Below are positions 7,889-11,958 of a stretch of DNA of 11,958 nt, piece by piece (position 1 is the stretch's first letter; every line of letters starts with the position of its first letter). The notes under the pieces are model-generated. The model had not been told where the DNA came from. It did no database searches and saw only the letters and a program-made list of their open reading frames with translations. The position numbers were made by a program, and so were the translations under genes. Location: NCBI GenBank assembly GCA_029940235.1, contig JAOZRI010000046.1:1-11958 (forward strand). Reading direction: 5' to 3'. Source of the DNA: Desulfobacula sp. (GTDB lineage: Bacteria > Desulfobacterota > Desulfobacteria > Desulfobacterales > Desulfobacteraceae).

Positions 7889-8113
7889 ATGAAAAAAAAC
7901 CAGGAAAATCAAATTGGACAGGAAATTAGGTATCAGCTATTGGGTTGGATACTTTTTATAATATGTGCCATTTTCTTTATCGCATCAGGCTTGAAAAATC
8001 ATGATATTTTGACATTCATAGGTGGTGTCATCTTCTTAATTTCCTGCATAATTTTTCTTATACCGCTGGTTAGGCGAAATAAAAAAACGGAGAATGATAA
8101 AAAAATCATATAA
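7889..8113 (+). CDS. Small two-helix membrane protein (integron cassette ORF), function unknown
   Basis: This 74-aa hypothetical protein has a charged N-terminus (MKKNQENQIGQEIRYQ), two hydrophobic stretches of about 18-20 residues (LLGWILFIICAIFFIASGL and, after a short NHDIL loop, ending in FLISCIIFLIPLV) and a Lys/Arg/Glu-rich tail beginning RRNKK. The topology is a helical hairpin with both ends probably cytoplasmic under the positive-inside rule. The stop codon (TAA 8111-8113) lies within the left R box of a predicted attC site, the typical arrangement in integron gene cassettes. No clear Shine-Dalgarno precedes ATG 7889 (GAGAGAC is 17 or more bases away). The gene is unrecognised. Tiny membrane proteins of unknown function are common cassette cargo, and toxin or phage-defence roles are only possibilities. 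Coding status is supported by the hydrophobic pattern and the attC position. Confidence 0.7.
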   Translation: MKKNQENQIGQEIRYQLLGWILFIICAIFFIASGLKNHDILTFIGGVIFLISCIIFLIPLVRRNKKTENDKKII

Positions 8114-8167
8114 CCAAGCTAATTCAACCGACGTAAAAAGCAGCGCGGTTGATTAGCGGTGTTATGC
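8108..8167 (+). repeat. Integron attC recombination site (59-base element)
   Basis: The site has the order expected of attC. The left R box is ATATAAC (8108-8114). An unpaired spacer CAA (8115-8117) follows, then the left L arm GCTAATTCAACCG (8118-8130), a variable terminal loop (8131-8145), and the right L arm CGGTTGATTAGC (8146-8157). The site ends with an unpaired spacer GGT (8158-8160) and the right R box GTTATGC (8161-8167). The L arms pair over 12 bp with exactly one extra T in the left arm (8123 or 8124), the extrahelical base that sets strand polarity in real attC sites. The R boxes pair over five bases plus a G-T wobble. Recombination would occur between G8161 and T8162. The left R box contains the stop codon of the upstream ORF, and the next ORF starts 14 bases after the right R box. 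Together these are hard to explain by chance. Confidence 0.82.
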
Positions 8168-8180
8168 AGCTAATGGAGAA

Positions 8181-8516
8181 ATGATGATCAAAAAGCTCTT
8201 TGTCTATGGAACTTTAGGACCAGGTTGTCCAAATGAGCATGTTCTAAAAGCGATTGACGGCAGATGGGAACATGCAACTGTGAGAGGAAAGCTGCGTCAA
8301 GAAGGCTGGGGCTCTGAAATGGGTTATCCTGGCATTGACCTTGATGAAAATGGGGAAGAAATTAAAGGTTTTCTTTTCATTTCTGAAAATTTATCAAATC
8401 ATTGGACAATTCTTGATAATTTTGAAGGTGAGGGTTATGAGAGAGTGATTACTCAAGTGAAGCTCACTGACGGAAGCAAGGTTGATACATATATTTATAT
8501 GTTGCGGGCTGAGTAA
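8181..8516 (+). CDS. Gamma-glutamylcyclotransferase (AIG2/GGCT-like) family protein
   Basis: This protein of 111 aa is a short GGCT-fold protein. The N-terminal FVYGTLGPG is the substrate-binding YGTL loop of the family, and LDNFEGEGYERV near residues 86-97 carries the conserved Glu that acts as general acid/base and the Y-x-R that follows it. Family members release 5-oxoproline from gamma-glutamyl amines or peptides, but many bacterial members have no assigned substrate. Two ATGs are adjacent: GGAG at 8175-8178 is two bases from ATG 8181 and five from ATG 8184, so the second may be the real start. The gene begins 14 bases after the right R box of the attC site and is oriented like the preceding ORF, as expected for the next cassette. 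GGCT-like proteins are known integron cargo. No intact attC follows it. Confidence 0.85.
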   Translation: MMIKKLFVYGTLGPGCPNEHVLKAIDGRWEHATVRGKLRQEGWGSEMGYPGIDLDENGEEIKGFLFISENLSNHWTILDNFEGEGYERVITQVKLTDGSKVDTYIYMLRAE

Positions 8517-8594
8517 GATAGCGGATTGAATATTAGAAATTGTTGCAATGTCCATCCAGCGGACATAAGGTAATCAGCTTGGAACAGGTTATGT
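8511..8594 (+). repeat. Candidate decayed attC site after the GGCT gene
   Basis: An imperfect inverted repeat begins just after the GGCT stop codon: AGCGGATT (8520-8527) against AATCAGCT (8572-8579), seven of eight pairs. It encloses a perfect hairpin, ATGTCC-N7-GGACAT (8548-8566). GTTATGT at 8588-8594 differs by one base from the right R box GTTATGC of the clear attC upstream. The left R box is poor (GAGTAAG, keeping only the TAA) and the spacers are unequal (about 2 and 8 bases), so this is at best a degenerate attC. The inner hairpin has no U-tract and is not a good terminator. Confidence 0.25.
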
Positions 8595-8661
8595 AAAATT
8601 CCTTATGGCAAATATCCAGTTGTTCTATAAACAAAGCTTTTAATACATATTAAAATTATGT

Positions 8662-8676
8662 ATACTGATTTAGTAT
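8662..8676. promoter_or_regulatory. Probable Rrf2/IscR-type operator upstream of the Rrf2 gene
   Basis: This is a perfect 15-bp dyad, ATACT-GATTT-AGTAT. Its core ACTGATTTAGT fits the centre of the IscR type 1 consensus (ACT-RWWWY-AGT) at every position; the outer flanks match less well. It overlaps TATACT (8661-8666), a good -10 hexamer, and lies 52 bp before the Rrf2 start, so binding would block transcription and give autorepression, the common mode for this family. No strong -35 was found 17 bases upstream. The operator assignment is inferred from the match and position. Confidence 0.5.
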
Positions 8677-8727
8677 GGTTATTTTAATATGCTGTAAATT
8701 TGCAAACATCCATAGAGAGTGTTTAAA

Positions 8728-9144
8728 ATGAAACTTTCAACTAAAACCCGTTATGGGACAAGAATTCTGATTGATCTTGCATTAAAGATCAATCAGGGCG
8801 CTGTTCAGGTCAGTAAAATTTCATCGAGCCAGAATATATCAGCCAAATACCTTGAGCAAATTTTACGTATTTTAAAACAGGCAGGTTTTGTGAAAAGTGT
8901 CAGAGGCCCTAAAGGAGGACATCTGCTGGCAAAGGATCCAGACAAAATATCTCTTGGACAGATTGTCCGCCTGTTTGAAGGCCAGGCAGATCTTGTTGCA
9001 TGCACAAGTTCCCCGGAAAATTGTAAGATGGCAGCTGATTGTCTTGTTCGGGATGCCTGGCAGGAAGCCACCTCAGTTTTATATAAAAATCTTGATAATA
9101 TCAGTATTGCCAATTTAATACACTGTAGTGGCAATAAAAGATAA
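8728..9144 (+). CDS. Rrf2 family transcriptional regulator, probably Fe-S binding
   Basis: This 138-aa winged-helix regulator begins with the canonical MKLSTKTRYGTRILIDLAL. The recognition-helix region is ISAKYLEQILRILKQAGFVKSVRGPKGG, followed by the family's GGHLLAK wing. Three cysteines in CTSSPENCKMAADC (spacing C-x6-C-x5-C) resemble the cluster ligands of IscR (C-x5-C-x5-C) and NsrR, so a [2Fe-2S] or [4Fe-4S] cluster sensing iron-sulfur status, oxygen or nitric oxide is likely. ATG 8728 is chosen because the conserved N-terminus begins there and GAGAG is eight or more bases upstream; an in-frame GTG at 8719 would add three residues. No Isc/Suf genes follow, so the regulon is not shown by context. 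The next gene begins 171 bp later with its own promoter. Autoregulation is suggested by the dyad at 8662-8676. Confidence 0.9.
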   Translation: MKLSTKTRYGTRILIDLALKINQGAVQVSKISSSQNISAKYLEQILRILKQAGFVKSVRGPKGGHLLAKDPDKISLGQIVRLFEGQADLVACTSSPENCKMAADCLVRDAWQEATSVLYKNLDNISIANLIHCSGNKR

Positions 9145-9183
9145 GCCTGTATGTATGCCCGCTTAATCATAATCGGTGTTAAA

Positions 9184-9204
9184 GAACAGATACATCTCCT
9201 GTTC
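9184..9204. promoter_or_regulatory. Inverted repeat GAACAG-N9-CTGTTC between Rrf2 and the signalling operon
   Basis: A perfect 6-bp dyad with a 9-base centre lies 40 bp after the Rrf2 stop codon and 42 bp before the predicted -35 of the response regulator operon. There is no following T-run, so it is not an obvious intrinsic terminator. It could be an upstream operator or activator site for the signalling operon; the cognate protein is unknown. Confidence 0.3.
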
Positions 9205-9245
9205 AATCTGCCCTGCCGCTTTTATAGCTCAAAGAGTGAAAGCAT

Positions 9246-9274
9246 TTGATTTTTATACTTACACAATCTATACT
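9246..9274 (+). promoter_or_regulatory. Sigma70-type promoter for the response regulator-kinase-activator operon
   Basis: TTGATT (9246-9251) matches four of six -35 bases and TATACT (9269-9274) matches five of six -10 bases, with the optimal 17-bp spacer. Transcription would start near 9281, about 35 bases before the response regulator ATG at 9316. It is the best promoter-like pair I found in the window. Confidence 0.5.
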
Positions 9275-9315
9275 GTTTTAATATGAAATATTAATTGAAT
9301 ACAAAAAGAGTCCCT

Positions 9316-9711
9316 ATGAGTGAAAAAAAAATAATGATTGTTGATGATGAACCTGATATCCTGGAATATCTCATGGCTGCTCTTGAAGACAGCGGCTATA
9401 TCACATGCACTGTAGATGATATTAATGATATTCTATCTTCCATAAACCTGGAAAAACCTGATTTAATAATACTTGATATTATGATGCCTGATAGGTCAGG
9501 CATATCAATTTACAAAGAGATCCAGCTATCTGATGAATATAAAACAATCCCCATAATTCTTATAAGCGGGCTATCTTCAAAAAATGATTTCATAGCAAAA
9601 ATATTCAATGACAAACAAAATGCTGACAAATTTGCTTCTCCTGATTTATTTATTGAAAAACCAGTACAGCTTGATCAATTAAAAGAACATATATCCAGAT
9701 TATTAAAATAG
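9316..9711 (+). CDS. Single-domain response regulator (CheY-like receiver)
   Basis: This receiver domain of 131 aa has no output domain. Acidic Mg ligands are Asp10 and Asp11 in IVDDEPD, the phosphoacceptor is Asp54 in LIILDIMMPD, the switch Ser84 is in ILISGLSS, and Lys115 is in FIEKPV; all are intact. There is an insertion of about ten residues (KIFNDKQNADKFASPD) between beta4/alpha4 and beta5. ATG 9316 is preferred because the beta1 strand starts directly after it and AGAG lies five bases upstream; an in-frame TTG at 9295 would add seven residues. It is the first gene of an operon, with the PAS kinase starting 9 bp after its stop. With no output domain it may act as a phosphate shuttle or sink, or bind the downstream activator directly. 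Confidence 0.93.
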   Translation: MSEKKIMIVDDEPDILEYLMAALEDSGYITCTVDDINDILSSINLEKPDLIILDIMMPDRSGISIYKEIQLSDEYKTIPIILISGLSSKNDFIAKIFNDKQNADKFASPDLFIEKPVQLDQLKEHISRLLK

Positions 9712-9720
9712 AGGAGGATT

Positions 9721-10815
9721 ATGGTGTCTAAGTCAGAACTAAATTTTTATAAAAAAGAGTATCAACGACTTTTTGACCAGGTCCCCTGCTGTATTCTGGT
9801 TATAGATAAAAATTTTAAAATTGTCAGAACAAATAAACAATTTAAAGATATGTTTGAGCCTGTTATTGGCAAATATTGTTATAAATCTTTAAAGGGGCGG
9901 GACAGTCAATGTTCTGATTGTACTGCGAGAGCTTCCTTTGATGATGGGAAAATGCATACAGGACATCATGTATGGAAAACAAGCAAGGGTAAGGAAATCT
10001 ATTTTCAAATCACTACGGTTCCACTTGAATCAGAAAGTGGTGTTCCAGAGTTTGTCATGGAAATGGCTGTCGATATAACAAAGACCCGTCAGCTTGAGGA
10101 AGAAAAACTTGAAGCAGAGCGTCTTGCTGCAGTTGGACAAACCGTTGCAGGCCTTGCCCATGGTGTTAAAAACCTTATTACAAGCCTTGAAGGCGGGATG
10201 TATCTGCTCAGTTCCGGCATGAAAAAGAGTAATATTGACAGGATTGCCAAGGGTATGGATATATTGGACAGAAACGTAATCCGTGTTTCAACATTTGTAA
10301 AAGAATTTTTAAATTTTTCCAAGGGAAGATCCATCAGTGTAAGCAAGTGCGACCCTGGTAAAATTGTCAAAGAAGTTGTTCTTGCCTACGAGACCCAAGC
10401 AGCCCAACTTGATATCACTCTTGAAAATAAAACCAAAGACAAAATAACGCTGGCACCAATGGATTATGAAAATATTTTAGAATGCCTGACCAATCTTGTG
10501 GGAAATGCCATTGATGCATGCAGAATGAGCGAAAACAGAGGCCAATGTTTTGTCCATGTAAAAGTTTATGAAGATGACGATGTGATTTCGTTTAAAGTAA
10601 CTGACAATGGCTGTGGTATGGATTATGAAGTGAAGAACAAGGTCTTTACCAATTTTTTCACAACCAAGGGAAATGGCGGCACCGGGCTTGGGCTTCTGAC
10701 AACAAAAAAGATAATCCAGGAGCATGGCGGCACAATCAAATTGAAGTCAGAACCTGGAAAGGGATCAACATTTAAAATTTCATTGCCACGAAAAAGATTA
10801 CCCAAACTAAAATGA
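9721..10815 (+). CDS. Soluble PAS-domain sensor histidine kinase
   Basis: This 364-aa kinase has no transmembrane segment, so it senses a cytoplasmic signal. The N-terminal PAS domain (about residues 10-125) contains Cys53, Cys64 and Cys67 (GKYCYKSLKGRDSQCSDC), a cysteine cluster that could bind metal or respond to redox. The phosphoacceptor is His147 in GLAHGVKNL, in a dimerisation helix after a charged coiled coil (RQLEEEKLEAERLAAVGQ). The ATPase domain has the N box (Asn258, Asn262), G1 DNGCGMD (Asp295) and G2 GNGGTGLGL. AGGAGG (9712-9717) is three bases before ATG 9721 and six before GTG 9724, so the first residue is uncertain. Its TGA overlaps the next ATG (ATGA), so the sigma54 activator is translationally coupled. 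The obvious phosphorylation target is the receiver encoded just upstream. Confidence 0.94.
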   Translation: MVSKSELNFYKKEYQRLFDQVPCCILVIDKNFKIVRTNKQFKDMFEPVIGKYCYKSLKGRDSQCSDCTARASFDDGKMHTGHHVWKTSKGKEIYFQITTVPLESESGVPEFVMEMAVDITKTRQLEEEKLEAERLAAVGQTVAGLAHGVKNLITSLEGGMYLLSSGMKKSNIDRIAKGMDILDRNVIRVSTFVKEFLNFSKGRSISVSKCDPGKIVKEVVLAYETQAAQLDITLENKTKDKITLAPMDYENILECLTNLVGNAIDACRMSENRGQCFVHVKVYEDDDVISFKVTDNGCGMDYEVKNKVFTNFFTTKGNGGTGLGLLTTKKIIQEHGGTIKLKSEPGKGSTFKISLPRKRLPKLK

Positions 10816-11958
10816 TACGAGCCAGAAAAAAGCATGTTATTTTATTTCTTGGAGAGAGTAAAAACAACCTCCAGATGATGGCTGAATGTTTTGCACGTAA
10901 AATGAGCGATGAAAATACTTTGTGCATCAGTGCCTGTATGGCTCCTCCAGAACTCAATCCTGTTGCATCCAGTGTTATGCAGGATGTGGGCATTACTCTT
11001 TCAGACATTGCCCTGAGATCTTTAATTGATATTGAACTTTTTATGTTTGATCTGATTATTACACTTGGTAATTTTGACCACGACTGCCGACCTTCTTTAC
11101 AGGGGATGCCTCCCCATATTCACTGGGATGTATCAGACCCCATACCTGATGAAAACCATAATTCCAGATACAGGAAGCTTATTTGTGCCAGGGATAAAAT
11201 AGAGAAGAAAATTTTTACTCTTTTTAACTCAGATCTTCTGCATGCACTGTTCATCGCAAGAAGAAATTTAGAACTTATTCTTGATAATATTATGGATGGA
11301 GTGATGGCCCACACAACCAATCGAAGAATTTTCTTTTTTAATAAGGCTGCTGAAAAAATTACCGGCTATGATCGTGCCGAAATTCTTGGCAAAGACTGCC
11401 ATGATGTTTTCCCGGGAAGATTTTGTGGCGGGTTCTGTGATTTTTGCCAGGGAGTTCCTGAAAAAAAAGGTAACATAAAATTTAAAAAAGTTGATTTTAT
11501 AAAAAAAAATGGCAGCCAATGTAACCTTAAAATGTCAATCATTCCTCTTGAAAATGAATTCCATAAAGAGATAGGCGCTCTTATAACATTTAAAGACGAT
11601 ACAGAGCTTGACCAGCTGAAAAGTAGATTAAAACATCGCCATACACTTGGAGGCCTTGTTGGAAGAGATCCTAAAACCCTTAAACTTTTTAATCAGATTA
11701 GAGAAGTCAGCTCTTCACAGGTTTCTGTGTTAATTGAAGGTAAGAGTGGAACAGGCAAAGAGCTGGTAGCCAATGCAATCCATGATATCGGAGCAAGATC
11801 AGGAAGACCTTTTGTTGCTATAAATTGCGGTGCTCTTCCAGAAGGAATATTGGAAAGTGAATTATTCGGACATGTTAAAGGGGCTTTTTCCGGTGCTGCA
11901 AAAAATCGAAAAGGGCGTTTTGAATTAGCTGATAGAGGGACTATATTTCTTGATGAAG
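10812..11958 (+). CDS. Sigma54-dependent enhancer-binding protein with phosphatase-like pseudoenzyme domain and PAS (3' end outside window)
   Basis: Starts at ATG 10812, overlapping the kinase stop by 4 bp; 382 codons are visible and the frame is open at the window edge. Residues 8-113 resemble the low-molecular-weight phosphatase/arsenate reductase fold: VILFLGESKNNLQMMAE aligns without gaps to the usual LFLCTGNSCRSQMAE, followed by ELNPVASSVMQDVGITLS, FDLIITL and HWDVSDP. The nucleophile Cys is Gly14 and the loop Arg is Leu20, so catalysis is not expected. A PAS domain (about 152-265) carries Cys196, Cys205, Cys209 and Cys212. The AAA+ domain shows Walker A GKSGTGKE (310-317), the sigma54-contact loop as GAFSGA (357-362, normally GAFTGA) and the beginning of Walker B, GTIFLDE. 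No receiver domain is present. The DNA-binding helix-turn-helix would lie beyond the window. It presumably activates sigma54 promoters in response to the kinase or to PAS/pseudoenzyme ligands. Confidence 0.9.
   Translation, partial: MIRARKKHVILFLGESKNNLQMMAECFARKMSDENTLCISACMAPPELNPVASSVMQDVGITLSDIALRSLIDIELFMFDLIITLGNFDHDCRPSLQGMPPHIHWDVSDPIPDENHNSRYRKLICARDKIEKKIFTLFNSDLLHALFIARRNLELILDNIMDGVMAHTTNRRIFFFNKAAEKITGYDRAEILGKDCHDVFPGRFCGGFCDFCQGVPEKKGNIKFKKVDFIKKNGSQCNLKMSIIPLENEFHKEIGALITFKDDTELDQLKSRLKHRHTLGGLVGRDPKTLKLFNQIREVSSSQVSVLIEGKSGTGKELVANAIHDIGARSGRPFVAINCGALPEGILESELFGHVKGAFSGAAKNRKGRFELADRGTIFLDE

Noticed and set aside
8604..8625. Sigma54 -24/-12 promoter-like TGGCA...TTG upstream of the Rrf2 gene
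   Set aside because: The -12 element lacks the required GC at the correct spacing from GG.
8805..9206. Minus-strand open frame opposite the Rrf2 gene
   Set aside because: Antisense to a canonical Rrf2 gene; no recognisable protein features.

Overview
The window looks like a chromosomal segment of a strictly anaerobic, AT-rich deltaproteobacterium, most like a Desulfobacteraceae-type sulfate reducer. The reasons are a tungsten/molybdenum aldehyde:ferredoxin oxidoreductase, a YcaO-TPR protein, an Rrf2 regulator with three cysteines, a sigma54 activator in a PAS-kinase operon, and codon use rich in A/T. This assignment comes from gene content and remembered family similarity; no search was run.

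Layout. (1) Positions 1-1436, plus strand: the 3' end of a histone-deacetylase-superfamily gene with a C-terminal CxxC...CxxC module, overlapping by 4 bp (GTGA) with epmA, the EF-P lysyl-lysine ligase homologue. (2) Positions 1517-4521, minus strand: a two-gene operon of an aldehyde:ferredoxin oxidoreductase followed by a double-domain class II aldolase/adducin protein. The two overlap by 16 bp, and a small hairpin covers the only Shine-Dalgarno-like sequence of the aldolase. (3) Positions 4703-5740, plus strand: a GGEEF diguanylate cyclase with an intact inhibitory site. (4) Positions 5807-7537, minus strand: a YcaO domain fused to TPR repeats, convergent with the cyclase gene. (5) Positions about 7840-8600: a small accessory island of two short genes (a 74-aa two-helix membrane protein and a gamma-glutamylcyclotransferase-like protein). 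Between them lies a sequence with the full architecture of an integron attC recombination site: R boxes, an unpaired spacer, long L arms with one extrahelical base, and a stop codon inside the left R box. No integron integrase is visible. (6) Positions 8728-9144: an Rrf2-family, probably Fe-S, repressor with a dyad in its promoter matching the core of IscR-type operators. (7) Positions 9316-11958 (running off the end): a signalling operon of a single-domain response regulator, a soluble PAS histidine kinase and a sigma54 enhancer-binding protein.

The two most interesting items are the isolated attC/cassette island and the N-terminus of the sigma54 activator. Where a receiver domain is normally found, the activator has a low-molecular-weight phosphatase/arsenate-reductase-like fold whose catalytic Cys and Arg are both replaced (Gly14 and Leu20), so it looks like a pseudoenzyme used as a sensor or docking domain. 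The kinase and activator PAS domains both carry a similar cysteine cluster, which suggests a shared redox or metal-responsive input.
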